Positions 31,997-41,033 are shown, counted from the stretch's first letter. The stretch: 64,000 bases of DNA from an uncultured Oscillospiraceae bacterium (GCA_934636865.1 CAKUBI010000001.1:124001-188000), one strand, 5' to 3'. Numbers and translations: made by a program. The notes: generated from the sequence alone by a model not told the origin.

Positions 31997-34900
31997 ATGA
32001 AACATTATCCGAAAACCGTCAGCAAGGCGCTCTCGCTGCTGATGGCCCTGGTGATGACGCTCTCGCTCGCGGTCACGTCCGCGTCCGCCGTGAGCTGCCA
32101 GGACATGAACCCCAAGGACGATGCGCTCCTCGGCACGCAGTTCGCCGTGGACGCGGCCATCACCCTCGTCACGGATGAGGACGGCAAGGACGTCTCCCTT
32201 TCCATCCCCGTCTCCGGCATGAGCAAGGATGCGCTCGCCGCCGCCGTCACCGCCGGCACGGTGGAGCTATCGCTCCTGCGCGACGATTCCCGCCCCTATG
32301 TGAACGAGGAGCTGTTCCCCTACGCCTACGCCGGCGGCCCGCTTGCCGACTGGAAGACCGAGGGCGGCGGGCAGCAGTTCACGGACGTCAAGCTGACGGC
32401 GAATGAGAAAAACGGTAAGACCGTGCTCGACGTTTCCTTCCATGTGAACAACTACTTCTACTCCACCAACCGCAGAACCGGCACGACGTCTGTGGACTAC
32501 AGCGTGCCCCATACCAACGGCGGCTACTATATCGACCTTTGCGGCTATTTTGATCTTACCGTCTCGGTGAGCGGCAAGACCGCCGGCTCCGCCCCGGTCA
32601 AGGTCGCCCCGTATGAAAACTTCAATACCATGTGGGAGATCTACAAGCAGCTCGACGAGATCGTGGCGGCGGGCAAGAAGAACGGCCTGTATGTGGAAAA
32701 GTTCTCCATGGGCCAGTCCACCGCGGGCCGTGACATGCCCTATCTGATCGTGGCCGACAGCAAGGCGAGCGTGACGAAGTGGCTCGCCCTGACCGATAAG
32801 GCCGAGAGCGATCCCGACGCCGTGCTTGCCCAGATCAAGGCCGGTGAGCTCGACGATATCCGCGTTCCCGTGATGTACTCCAACATCCACTCCAATGAGG
32901 TCGCCGCCACCGACGGCGTGCTCGATTTCGCCAAGATGATCACGAGCGAAAAGACCATCGACTATAAGACGCTCACCGGCTTCACCGCCGAGGGCGAGAA
33001 GGAGCTGGCCAAGGAGATGGGCCCCGTCGGTGAGAGCGGCAGCACCGCCATCCCCGACCTTGTCAAGGATAAGGCCAGCTACCTCGGCTATCTGACGGCC
33101 GGCAACAACGGCAAGTCTGGCAAGGTCGATCTTGAAACGTATTATACGGTGGAGGAAAACACCGTGAACGTTAAGAGCGGGCTGCTCTCCGACGTGTTCT
33201 TCATCCTCGTGCCCGAGGAGAACGTAGACGGACGTACCTACCTCACGAGACACTCCACCAACGGCTACGACCTCAACCGTGACAACTCCTTCCAGACCAC
33301 GAGCGAAACGGCCAACATGCAGCAGCTCATCGCTGCCTTCAACCCCATGTCGTTCGCCGAGTTCCACGGCCGTGTTCAGGCCTTCCAGTGCGAGCCCTGC
33401 GATCCCCCGCACGAGCCGAACTTTGAGTATGACCTGCTCGCCAACCACCTCATCGGCGGCGGCGAAGCGCTCGGTATCGCGGCAGCTGCCAACAACGACG
33501 GCTACAACAGCTATGTTATCCCCCAGCGCGACTATTTGAGCTACACCGGCAACGGCACCGAGACCTACTGGGAAGATCCCTGGGACGATATGTCCACCAG
33601 CTACACCCCCCAGTTCGCCATGCTCCACGGCACCGTGTCCTACACCGTTGAGCTGCCCGCCTACTGCGACGAGACCGCGCAGGCCGTGCAGTACGGCATC
33701 CTCGGCCAGGCTGAATACGTCGCCGCCGAGAAGCTTTCCTACCTTGAATCCCAGGTCACCATTTATCAGCGCGGCGTGCACAACCTGAACTCCGACGCCT
33801 ACGAGCTCGTCGGCCAGTGGCTGTGCGACCAGAACGATGTTGAGGGCGCGGAGATGGAGCTCTTCCGTCCGGAGTACACCGGCAAGGACCAGAACGGCAA
33901 CTTTTATCCCGAGTGCTACATCATCCCCCTCGACGGCAAGAACCAGACCAATCTCCAGGCCGCGGCCGACATGATGGAGTGGCTCACGAGAAACGACGTC
34001 AAGGTCAGCGTGACCGAGAAGGAATTCACCTATGACGGCGTCACCTATCCCGCCGGTACGATGATCGTTTCGATGTATCAGGCCAAGCGCTCCGTCGCCA
34101 ACGGCGCGCTCTATGACGGCACGCTCATCAACAGCTGGACCGTCCTCTACTCCGAGGGCATCACCTCCTTCAACGAAACGCGCGGCTTCGACATGGTCAC
34201 CGTGGCCGAGCCCGCCGCCTACAAGACCATCGCCGCCGTCTGCGGCAGCGATATGGACCACGACGATGCCCTCGCCTACACCAAGGCGCTGACTTCCTGC
34301 TTCACGGGCGAGAAGAACAAGGACGTCATCATCTCCAACGTCTCCGAGGCTTCCACCGCCGCCGTCAACGAGCTTTTGAAGGCCGGCAAGACCGTCGGCA
34401 TGATCACCGCGGGCGATCACATGGGCGACTTCATCTGCTCCTATGCCGACTACCAGAGCGTTGCGGACAAGTACCTGCTCACCGCCGGGGGCGCGGATAA
34501 GACGAGCGTGAAGGCCAAGATCATCACCAAGTCCCCCACCGTCTATGTTTCCGGCACGCCTGCCGAGAGCACCAAGGGCTTTGCCTACACTCCTCAGATC
34601 AGCCAGAGCGCCGGCTGGAACTACGATAACGCCGCCATGAGCCTCATGGGCTTTGCCACGACCACCGATGTGACGCAGGCGGATGCCGCCGCCGGCGCGA
34701 CGAAGCTCAATGCCGAAGCCAGGACCGCCGTGAAGAACGGCCTGCCCTATATCGGCTACAGCTACTCTGCCGCCTCTGATGCGTCCAGTCTTATCTCCGG
34801 TGTGGAATACACCGAGCTGGACGGCGCGATGGACTGCCTGACCCCCGTCGTTTACCCCAGCAAGACCCTCGTCAACGCGAGCTATGCCCTTGACGGAGAC

Positions 34901-35740
34901 AGCATCCTCTATGCCTACGGACTGGGCTTCTTCTCCAAGCTCCCCTCCGGCGCGACGGTCCTCGTCAAATCCGACAAGACCAGAACGCCCACCGAGGGCT
35001 TCATCCCCACCAATACCGACGAGCGCGCCGCGGGCTTCAAGGCCTATATGAACGGCGGCGTGCAGGGCTTTGCCTATCAGGAAAACGGTATGAACGTTGT
35101 CCTCTTTGCCAACTCCCTGACCAATAAGGTCCACCAGAGAGACGAGTATGCCTTTATCAGCAATTTCCTCTTCTCCTCCGTGCTGAGCAATGAGAACTAC
35201 GACGGCTCTGCGTCCCTGCCCTTCACCGATGTTGCCGACGACGCCTACTATGCCGACGCCGTCGCCTGGGCCATCGCAAACGGCGTGACCTCCGGCACGA
35301 GCGCGGCCACCTTCTCCCCCAACGCGAGCTGCACGCGCGCCCAGATGGTCACCTTCCTGTGGAGAGCCGCCGGTTCCCCCGAGCCGAAGTCCACCTCTAC
35401 CGTCTTCACCGACGTCAAGAGCGGCGCATACTATGAAAAGGCCGTTGCCTGGGCCGTGGAGCAGAGCATCACCACCGGCACGAGCGCCACGACCTTCTCG
35501 CCCGACGCAAACGTGACGCGCGCCCAGGCCGTCACCTTCCAGTGGAGAGCTGCGGGCGCGCCCAAGGCCGAGGGCACGAACGCCTTCACCGACGTGAAGG
35601 CGGACGCGTTCTACGCCGAAGCCGTCCAATGGGCCGTCAACGCGGGCGTGACCACCGGCACGAGCGATACGGCGTTCTCCCCCGCGAGCGACTGCACGCG
35701 CGCCCAGATCGTCACCTTCCTCTACCGCGCGGCAAAGTAA
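31997..35740 (+). CDS. Secreted zinc carboxypeptidase (M14 family) with three SLH repeats
   Basis: 1,247 residues; the ATG at 31997 has GGGAGGAAG upstream. A signal peptide spans about 1-31 (hydrophobic core LLMALVMTLSLAV, cut after ASA). The M14 catalytic domain shows zinc ligands His298 and Glu301 (NIHSNE) and His457 (AEFHGR), substrate Arg near 428 (YDLNRDNS) and the catalytic Glu near 552 (YTVELPA). The middle region (about 620-1060) is unassigned. Three S-layer-homology repeats end the protein (FTDV...FSPxxxxTRAQ pattern). It is probably displayed on the cell wall, degrading peptides. Confidence 0.93.
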   Translation: MKHYPKTVSKALSLLMALVMTLSLAVTSASAVSCQDMNPKDDALLGTQFAVDAAITLVTDEDGKDVSLSIPVSGMSKDALAAAVTAGTVELSLLRDDSRPYVNEELFPYAYAGGPLADWKTEGGGQQFTDVKLTANEKNGKTVLDVSFHVNNYFYSTNRRTGTTSVDYSVPHTNGGYYIDLCGYFDLTVSVSGKTAGSAPVKVAPYENFNTMWEIYKQLDEIVAAGKKNGLYVEKFSMGQSTAGRDMPYLIVADSKASVTKWLALTDKAESDPDAVLAQIKAGELDDIRVPVMYSNIHSNEVAATDGVLDFAKMITSEKTIDYKTLTGFTAEGEKELAKEMGPVGESGSTAIPDLVKDKASYLGYLTAGNNGKSGKVDLETYYTVEENTVNVKSGLLSDVFFILVPEENVDGRTYLTRHSTNGYDLNRDNSFQTTSETANMQQLIAAFNPMSFAEFHGRVQAFQCEPCDPPHEPNFEYDLLANHLIGGGEALGIAAAANNDGYNSYVIPQRDYLSYTGNGTETYWEDPWDDMSTSYTPQFAMLHGTVSYTVELPAYCDETAQAVQYGILGQAEYVAAEKLSYLESQVTIYQRGVHNLNSDAYELVGQWLCDQNDVEGAEMELFRPEYTGKDQNGNFYPECYIIPLDGKNQTNLQAAADMMEWLTRNDVKVSVTEKEFTYDGVTYPAGTMIVSMYQAKRSVANGALYDGTLINSWTVLYSEGITSFNETRGFDMVTVAEPAAYKTIAAVCGSDMDHDDALAYTKALTSCFTGEKNKDVIISNVSEASTAAVNELLKAGKTVGMITAGDHMGDFICSYADYQSVADKYLLTAGGADKTSVKAKIITKSPTVYVSGTPAESTKGFAYTPQISQSAGWNYDNAAMSLMGFATTTDVTQADAAAGATKLNAEARTAVKNGLPYIGYSYSAASDASSLISGVEYTELDGAMDCLTPVVYPSKTLVNASYALDGDSILYAYGLGFFSKLPSGATVLVKSDKTRTPTEGFIPTNTDERAAGFKAYMNGGVQGFAYQENGMNVVLFANSLTNKVHQRDEYAFISNFLFSSVLSNENYDGSASLPFTDVADDAYYADAVAWAIANGVTSGTSAATFSPNASCTRAQMVTFLWRAAGSPEPKSTSTVFTDVKSGAYYEKAVAWAVEQSITTGTSATTFSPDANVTRAQAVTFQWRAAGAPKAEGTNAFTDVKADAFYAEAVQWAVNAGVTTGTSDTAFSPASDCTRAQIVTFLYRAAK

Positions 35741-35767
35741 AAAAGCTTCTTCATGATCCTCCCAAAA

Positions 35768-35794
35768 GGGCCGCGGAGCACGTCTCCGCGGCCC
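35768..35794 (+). terminator. GC-rich stem-loop after the M14-SLH gene
   Basis: GGGCCGCGGAG / CTCCGCGGCCC with a 5-nt loop, followed only by TTG rather than a T-run, so a weak or processing-type 3' end. Confidence 0.6.
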
Positions 35795-35831
35795 TTGCGC
35801 CGCATCAAAATGCAAAAGGAGAAAATTAGTC

Positions 35832-35860
35832 TTGCATTTTTGCGCGGGCAAGGCTATAAT
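35832..35860 (+). promoter_or_regulatory. Predicted sigma-A promoter of tpiA
   Basis: TTGCAT and TATAAT are separated by 17 bp. The leader to tpiA is about 120 nt, with no structure I could identify. Confidence 0.8.
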
Positions 35861-35988
35861 TCAAAGTAGTACCAAATGTACCATTCGTTTGCAACAACTA
35901 ACGCAAATGTGCGGCACTTTCAGATGGATCCGGGCCGCAGCGCGCCGAGATCCGATTGAAGAAGGAAAGAGAAAGGGGTAACATAAAA

Positions 35989-36753
35989 ATGAACTCGAAC
36001 CGTAAAACCGTGATCGCAGGAAACTGGAAGATGAACAAGACCGCGCCGGAGACCACCGCGCTGATCGAAGAGATCAGGGTCGCGGCGGACTGCAAGGCAT
36101 GCGAGGTCGTCGTCTGCCCGCCGTTCACCAACCTGCAGGCCGCCTGTGACGCTGCCGCTGGAAGCGGCATCCAGGTCGGCGCGCAGAACGTCCACTTTGC
36201 GCAAAGCGGCGCCTACACCGGCGAGATCAGCACCGATATGCTCCGCGCCCTCGGCGTGACGCACGTCATCGTCGGCCACAGTGAGCGCCGCCAGTACTTC
36301 GGCGAGACGGACGAGACCGTCAACAAGCGCCTGACCGCCGCGCTGGACGCGGGCCTGACGGCCATCCTCTGCGTCGGCGAGACCGAGACGCAGCGCGAGC
36401 AGGGCGTGACGGATGAGGTCATCCGCTCCCAGCTCAAGATCGCCCTCGGCGGCGTGAGCGCGGAGAAGATCGCGCAGCTGATCGTCGCCTACGAGCCGGT
36501 GTGGGCCATCGGCACGGGCAAGACCGCCACCGCCGCACAGGCCGAGGAGGTCTGCGCCATGATCCGCGCGACCGTGCGCGAGCTGTACGGCGACGCCGCG
36601 GCGGAGGGCCTGACGATCCAGTACGGCGGTTCGATGAAGCCCGGCAACGCCGCCGAGCTTCTCTCCCAGCCCGACATCGACGGCGGGCTCATCGGCGGCG
36701 CGGCGCTCAAGGCCGCAGACTTTGCCGCCATCATTGCCGCCTGCCGCGGATAA
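35989..36753 (+). CDS. tpiA: Triosephosphate isomerase
   Basis: This 254-residue TIM-barrel glycolytic enzyme interconverts dihydroxyacetone phosphate and glyceraldehyde 3-phosphate. Catalytic residues: Lys14 (GNWKMN), His97 (VGHSERR) and Glu169 (AYEPVWAIGTG). The phosphate loop is QYGGSMKP. The ATG at 35989 gives the normal N-terminus. It is not in the usual gap-pgk-tpi-pgm cluster; a PEP-carboxykinase-like gene follows instead, 45 bp later. Confidence 0.98.
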   Translation: MNSNRKTVIAGNWKMNKTAPETTALIEEIRVAADCKACEVVVCPPFTNLQAACDAAAGSGIQVGAQNVHFAQSGAYTGEISTDMLRALGVTHVIVGHSERRQYFGETDETVNKRLTAALDAGLTAILCVGETETQREQGVTDEVIRSQLKIALGGVSAEKIAQLIVAYEPVWAIGTGKTATAAQAEEVCAMIRATVRELYGDAAAEGLTIQYGGSMKPGNAAELLSQPDIDGGLIGGAALKAADFAAIIAACRG

Positions 36754-36798
36754 TGCCCCGCGCCATCGGGCGCAGCCAAAAAATAAAGGAGGAGCAGC

Positions 36799-38700
36799 AT
36801 GTACACCGATCGATTTTTTGAGAAATTTGACCTCGCGCCGGAAGTCGCTGCCGCGCTGAAAAAGTGCAAGTGCATCGCCTACGCCGAAACCAAGGAAGAG
36901 CTGCAGGAAATGGCCTACGGCCCGACCCACACCTCCCGCTACGACGTGGTCTATCCCATCGAGGGCAAGGGCACGGTGAAGGAAGCGGAGGTCGTTCGCT
37001 GCAAGAACGGCTGTGTCGTGAACTTCATGGAGGACTATATGCGCCGCCGCGACCCGAACAGCATGGCCATCGGCGACGACCTGCCCACCGACAAGCCGCG
37101 CTTCAAGGACCGCTTCGGCTATGAATTCTCCACGCTCCGCCAGGAGACGCTCGACTGGCTCTCCAAGCAGCAGATCATCATGCTGCCGTTTTCCGCAGGT
37201 CCGAACGGCCACGGCTACCCGAGCCTGATGGTCTGCCCGATGAACGCGGCGTTCTTTGCGCTCTCGCTTGCGGATATGCAGGGCTTTGTCAGCATTGCCG
37301 ACATTCCCGATAACTACAAGCCGCGCGCCATCATTTTCGTCGCGCCCCCCTTCCGTCATACGCATTTTGACGGCAAGCAGGTCGTGGTCCACAACCGCTC
37401 GAAGGAGCTCCACGAGGTCTGGGCCTATAACCTCTACCCCGGCCCGAGCGCCAAGAAGGGCGTTTTCTCACTCCTTCTCGACATCGGCGAGCAGGAGGGC
37501 TGGGTCTGCTGCCATACGAGCGCAGCCATGGTCGAAACGCCGTATGAAAACGAGATCGTCTTTATGCACGAGGGCGCGTCCGGCGGCGGCAAGAGCGAGA
37601 TGCTCGAGGACTTCCACCGCGAGGACGACGACAGGCTGCTCATCGGCACGCATACGGTCACAGGCGAAAAATATTACATGACGCTCACCGAGAGCTGCAA
37701 GATCCGCCCCATCGCGGACGATATGGCCTGCGCCCTCAAGAGCTTTCAGGACCCAGAAAGCGGCAAGCTCCGCATCCTCGACGCTGAGGACGGGTGGTTC
37801 CTCCGCATGGACGGCGTGAACGCCTACGGCAACAGCCCGCTCTATGAGCGCATCTGCATCCACCCCAGCGAGCCGCTGGTGTTTTTCAACATGGACGGCA
37901 CGCCCGGCGCGACGTGCCTCATCTGGGAGCACGTCATCGAATCCAACGGCAAGCCCTGCTCCAACCCGCGCGTCATCCTGCCGCGCAGGATGGTCGATAA
38001 CATCGTGCCCGATACCGTGCCCATCGAGGTCGATGTGCGCAGCTTCGGCGTGCGCATGCCGCCGAGCACGGCCAAGGACCCGAACTACGGCGTGATGGGC
38101 ATGCTCCAGATCGTGCCGCAGTCGATCGCGTGGCTGTGGAGACTGATCTCCCCGCGCGGGTTCAAGAACCCCTCCATCGCCGATACGAACGCAGGCAGCG
38201 GCCTCAAGGCCGAGGGCGTTGGCTCCTACTGGCCGTTTGCCACGGGTCTCAAGGTCACGCAGGCCAATCTTCTGCTTGAACAGATCATGTCCGCGCCCAA
38301 GACGACGAACGTGCTCATCCCTAACCAGCACATCGGCGCGTACCATGTCGGCTTCATGGGCGAATGGCTCTCGCGCGAGTACCTTGCCCGCCATCTGGGC
38401 TTTGTGCGCGCCAAGCATCTGGTCCCCGCGCGCTGCCCGCTGTTCGGCTACGCGCTCGACGAGATGAAGCTCGACGGTCAATTCGTGCGTCAGACCTTCC
38501 TGCGGCCCGAGACGCAGTCCAAGCTCGGCGCCGTGGGCTACGACGCGGGTGCGAAGATCCTGACCGACTTCTTCAAAGAGCAGCTCCAGCAGTTCGTCTC
38601 CGACGATCTTGACCCGCTGGGCCGCGAGATCATCGACTGCTGCCTGCACGACGGCACACTGGACGATTACCTTGCCCTCACGCCGATGAAGCTCAAGTAA
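36799..38700 (+). CDS. Large P-loop protein resembling PEP carboxykinase (possibly DUF4914 family)
   Basis: 633 residues, cytosolic by appearance. A P-loop GASGGGKS at 259-266 is followed by DRLLIGTH, in the place where ATP-type PEP carboxykinases have GLSGTGKT and then KxLIGDDEHGW. Further on, NPRVILP (389-395) recalls the substrate-arginine motif NTRVSYP, and SFGVRMPP recalls GVLPPV. I think this is the family Pfam lists as DUF4914, but I am not certain. No enzymatic activity can be assigned. GGAGGAG precedes the ATG. It follows tpiA in the same transcript, which hints at central carbon metabolism. Confidence 0.75.
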   Translation: MYTDRFFEKFDLAPEVAAALKKCKCIAYAETKEELQEMAYGPTHTSRYDVVYPIEGKGTVKEAEVVRCKNGCVVNFMEDYMRRRDPNSMAIGDDLPTDKPRFKDRFGYEFSTLRQETLDWLSKQQIIMLPFSAGPNGHGYPSLMVCPMNAAFFALSLADMQGFVSIADIPDNYKPRAIIFVAPPFRHTHFDGKQVVVHNRSKELHEVWAYNLYPGPSAKKGVFSLLLDIGEQEGWVCCHTSAAMVETPYENEIVFMHEGASGGGKSEMLEDFHREDDDRLLIGTHTVTGEKYYMTLTESCKIRPIADDMACALKSFQDPESGKLRILDAEDGWFLRMDGVNAYGNSPLYERICIHPSEPLVFFNMDGTPGATCLIWEHVIESNGKPCSNPRVILPRRMVDNIVPDTVPIEVDVRSFGVRMPPSTAKDPNYGVMGMLQIVPQSIAWLWRLISPRGFKNPSIADTNAGSGLKAEGVGSYWPFATGLKVTQANLLLEQIMSAPKTTNVLIPNQHIGAYHVGFMGEWLSREYLARHLGFVRAKHLVPARCPLFGYALDEMKLDGQFVRQTFLRPETQSKLGAVGYDAGAKILTDFFKEQLQQFVSDDLDPLGREIIDCCLHDGTLDDYLALTPMKLK

Positions 38701-38714
38701 ATCGTTAAAAAATG

Positions 38715-38744
38715 AAGGCCCGGAGCGGAAGCCCCGGGCCTTTT
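38715..38744 (+). terminator. Intrinsic terminator after the PEPCK-like gene
   Basis: The stem AAGGCCCGG / CCGGGCCTT ends in TTTT. Confidence 0.85.
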
Positions 38745-38749
38745 CCTGT

Positions 38750-38790
38750 CGCGCGGAACGGATTGACCTTCCGCGCGGAAGCGGTATAAT
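38750..38790 (+). promoter_or_regulatory. Promoter with nested palindromes upstream of the NimA-like gene
   Basis: TTGACC (38763-38768) and TATAAT (38785-38790) are 16 bp apart. The -35 box sits inside an inverted repeat, CGCGCGGAA (38750-38758) / TTCCGCGCG (38769-38777). The spacer itself is the 12-bp palindrome TTCCGCGCGGAA (38769-38780). Three half-sites of GCGCGGAA over one promoter look like a repressor operator. Confidence 0.7.
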
Positions 38791-38835
38791 AAAAGCAGCG
38801 CAAAAAACGAAAAACAGATCAAAGGAGGACGCGCG

Positions 38836-39318
38836 ATGTTCAGACCCGTTCGAAAGAAGAAAAACGAGACCGGCCCCGAGAGGGCAAAGGCGCTTCTGCA
38901 CACGGCCCGCCGCGGCGTGCTGGCAGTCTGCGGCGACGACGGCTACCCCTACGCCGTACCGATCAATTTCCTCTATGACGAGGAGAAGCAGGAGATCCTT
39001 TTCCACGGCGCGCGCTCGGGACACAAGGTGGACGCGCTGAAAGCGTGCGACAAGGTCTGCTTCACCGTGATCGGCGGCGAGCAGGTGGAACGCGCGGACG
39101 AGGCGTGGGCGCCGTTTTTGGAGAGCGCCGTTGTCTTTGGCCGCTGCGGCCTTATCGCGGACCGGAACGAAACGCTCGAGCTGTGCAAAAAATTCGCCAT
39201 GAAGTACTACCCCACCGAGCAGATGGTGGACGACGAGGTGGCCGCGTCCGGAAAGGCCGTGCAGATGTTCCGCATCACGATCGAGCACATCAGCGGCAAA
39301 CGGGTGCAGGAGAAGTAA
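38836..39318 (+). CDS. Pyridoxamine 5'-phosphate oxidase-family flavoprotein (NimA-like)
   Basis: A 160-residue split-barrel FMN-binding protein. The signature stretch RGVLAVCGDDGYPYAVPINFLYD near 29-51 is followed by ILFHGARSGHKVDAL, as in NimA-type proteins linked to nitroimidazole reduction and in general flavin reductases. Substrate unknown. GGAGGA precedes the ATG. The promoter overlaps three half-sites of a palindrome, so it is probably repressed by an unlinked regulator. A terminator follows. Confidence 0.88.
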   Translation: MFRPVRKKKNETGPERAKALLHTARRGVLAVCGDDGYPYAVPINFLYDEEKQEILFHGARSGHKVDALKACDKVCFTVIGGEQVERADEAWAPFLESAVVFGRCGLIADRNETLELCKKFAMKYYPTEQMVDDEVAASGKAVQMFRITIEHISGKRVQEK

Positions 39319-39335
39319 AGACCCTAAAACGCAAA

Positions 39336-39364
39336 AAAAGAGACGACGCAAGTCGTCTCTTTTT
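39336..39364. terminator. Bidirectional terminator between the NimA-like gene and the tRNA cluster
   Basis: AAAAGAGACGAC / GTCGTCTCTTTT with a GCAA loop and T-runs on both strands. Confidence 0.93.
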
Positions 39365-39368
39365 CCTT

Positions 39369-39445
39369 TGGTGGAGACTGCTGGACTCGAACCAGTGACC
39401 TCCTGCGTGTGAAGCAGGCGCTCTAACCAGCTGAGCTAAGCCTCC
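39369..39445 (-). tRNA. tRNA-Val (anticodon CAC)
   Basis: The cloverleaf on the minus strand has acceptor GGAGGCT / AGTCTCC with one G-U pair, anticodon stem CCTGC / GCAGG and loop TTCACAC. CCA is encoded, giving 77 nt in total. It is last of three tRNA genes in the cluster. Confidence 0.95.
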
Positions 39446-39454
39446 ATATAAAGG

Positions 39455-39529
39455 TGGTGACCCGTACGGGATTCGAACCCATGTTACAGCCGTGAAAGGG
39501 CCGTGTCTTAACCACTTGACCAACGGGCC
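39455..39529 (-). tRNA. tRNA-Glu (anticodon TTC)
   Basis: The cloverleaf on the minus strand has acceptor GGCCCGT / ACGGGTC, anticodon loop CTTTCAC closed by CGGCC / GGCTG, and T-loop TTCGAAT. CCA is encoded, giving 75 nt in total. Confidence 0.96.
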
Positions 39530-39537
39530 ATATGAGA

Positions 39538-39561
39538 CACGGGATGCTTTCGCATCCCGTG
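39538..39561 (-). other. Stem-loop between tRNA-Met and tRNA-Glu
   Basis: CACGGGATGC / GCATCCCGTG form a perfect 10-bp stem with a 4-nt loop. No T-run follows, so it is probably an RNA processing signal in the polycistronic tRNA precursor. Confidence 0.65.
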
Positions 39562-39565
39562 CATC

Positions 39566-39642
39566 TGGTAGCGGCACCTGGATTTGAACCGGGGACACTG
39601 CGGGTATGAACCGCATGCTCTAGCCAGCTGAGCTATGCCGCC
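39566..39642 (-). tRNA. tRNA-Met (anticodon CAT), elongator-type
   Basis: On the minus strand the acceptor GGCGGCA / TGCCGCT has a G-U first pair. The anticodon stem TGCGG / CCGCA has loop TTCATAC. CCA is encoded. It lacks the three G-C pairs of initiator tRNA. The T-stem CCCGG / CCAGG has one C-A mismatch. A tRNA-Ile with lysidine-modified CAT cannot be excluded from sequence alone. Confidence 0.88.
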
Positions 39643-39773
39643 AAATATTCCTGCTCGACAGGACAGAAGCTACTATACCAAATGAAGGAGGGATTTGTCA
39701 ATAGGTTGTCCGAAAAAATTTCAAGTTTTCCCGAAAAATCAGGGGAGAGGGCGCGCCCCCTCCCCTTTTGCGC

Positions 39774-41033
39774 TCAGCGAACGACGTTTTTTCCCTCGGA
39801 CCAGACGGCGGCGATGTTGCGGCGGTGCATCATGTAGATCGCGCGCTCGAAGCGCTCGCGCACCGTGAGTGGATGGGCGGACTCGGTAAAGTCGGAGTCG
39901 TCCACCACAATGGCGTGGAGCCTGTCGCCGGGGGTGAAGCTGCCGTGGCCGCCGAAGTACTCGTGCCCCGCCGTGGAGCCGAGATAGTAGCCCTCCTCCA
40001 CGGTCAGGAATTCATCTCTGCCGTCGGTCTGCATGTGGCGGAACTTCGACGCGCGGATGGACATGGTGATGACCTTGTTCATCGCGAGCAGCGCTCCGCC
40101 GGCGATGTCGGACCCGAGCGTGACGAGGTTCCCCTCGCGCAGCAGCGTCCGCACCGGGGCGACGCCCGAGCAGATGTTGATGTTCGACCCCGCGCAGTGG
40201 GCGGTCACAACGCCATGCTCTCGCATGGCCTCGCGCTCGCGCTCGTCGGAGTGGACGCAGTGGGCCATGACGGTGTGGTCGTTCCAGAGGCCCGCGCGGT
40301 CGTAGCTCTCCCAGTACTGTTTGCACGCGGGGCAGAGCTCCTTGACCCAGGCGATCTCGCCGGTGTTTTCGGACAGGTGCGACTGGACGTACAGCCCGCG
40401 CTCGCGCGCGAGATCACCCAGCCAGCGCATCAGCTCATCCGTGCACGAGGGGGTGAAGCGCGGCGTCAGGATGGGTCTGACGGTCTGGAAGCGCTTGCAT
40501 TCCTCGAGCCAGCGCAGCGTTTCGCGCTTGGACTGCCCGGTCGTTTCCTGGAGCTCCGGGCTGCCGTTCCGGTCCATATTGACCTTGCCGACATAGCCCG
40601 TCACGCCCGCCCGTTCAAGCTCCTCCATCAGAATGAGCGTCGCGTCCGTGTGGAGGGACGAGAACATGCACACGCGCGTCGTGCCGCTCGTGATGAGGTC
40701 GCTTGCGAGCTTTCGGTAGATGCGGCGGGCATAACCGGTGTCCTGAAAACGCGCTTCGGTCTTGAAGGTGTAGGTGTTGAGCCAGTCGATCAGCGGCAGG
40801 TCCATGCCCATGCCGAGCATGGGATACTGCGGCGCGTGCAGGTGCATATCGACGAACGACGGCATGATGAGGCTCTCGCCGTAGTCGATGATCTCCGCGT
40901 CGGCGTGCTGCGGCACGGACGTTTCAACGCTCAAAATGCTGCCGCTATCGTCGAGCACAAGGCAGCCGTGCTCGGTGATGTCGAGCGCGCCGAGCGTAGG
41001 CGCGGCGACGAGGTGGCCCTTGAGGATCTTCAT
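39774..41033 (-). CDS. guaD: Guanine deaminase
   Basis: A 419-residue zinc amidohydrolase converting guanine to xanthine and ammonia. The ATG at 41033 (MKILKGHLVAAPTLG) has AAAGGAG upstream. Metal and active-site motifs: His64 and His66 (SFVDMHLHAPQY), the QSHLSENTGE motif, HCVHSD and the C-terminal Asp in GSDIAGG. The gene lies behind a guanine-class riboswitch with its own terminator. xpt, which would use the xanthine produced, lies 1.5 kb away on the other strand. Confidence 0.95.
   Translation of the reverse strand: MKILKGHLVAAPTLGALDITEHGCLVLDDSGSILSVETSVPQHADAEIIDYGESLIMPSFVDMHLHAPQYPMLGMGMDLPLIDWLNTYTFKTEARFQDTGYARRIYRKLASDLITSGTTRVCMFSSLHTDATLILMEELERAGVTGYVGKVNMDRNGSPELQETTGQSKRETLRWLEECKRFQTVRPILTPRFTPSCTDELMRWLGDLARERGLYVQSHLSENTGEIAWVKELCPACKQYWESYDRAGLWNDHTVMAHCVHSDEREREAMREHGVVTAHCAGSNINICSGVAPVRTLLREGNLVTLGSDIAGGALLAMNKVITMSIRASKFRHMQTDGRDEFLTVEEGYYLGSTAGHEYFGGHGSFTPGDRLHAIVVDDSDFTESAHPLTVRERFERAIYMMHRRNIAAVWSEGKNVVR

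Noticed and set aside
32267..35851. 1,194-codon minus-strand open frame opposite the M14-SLH gene
   Set aside because: Composition is skewed to Gly/Val/Ala/His with no recognisable domain; the plus-strand gene has signal peptide, catalytic motifs and SLH repeats.
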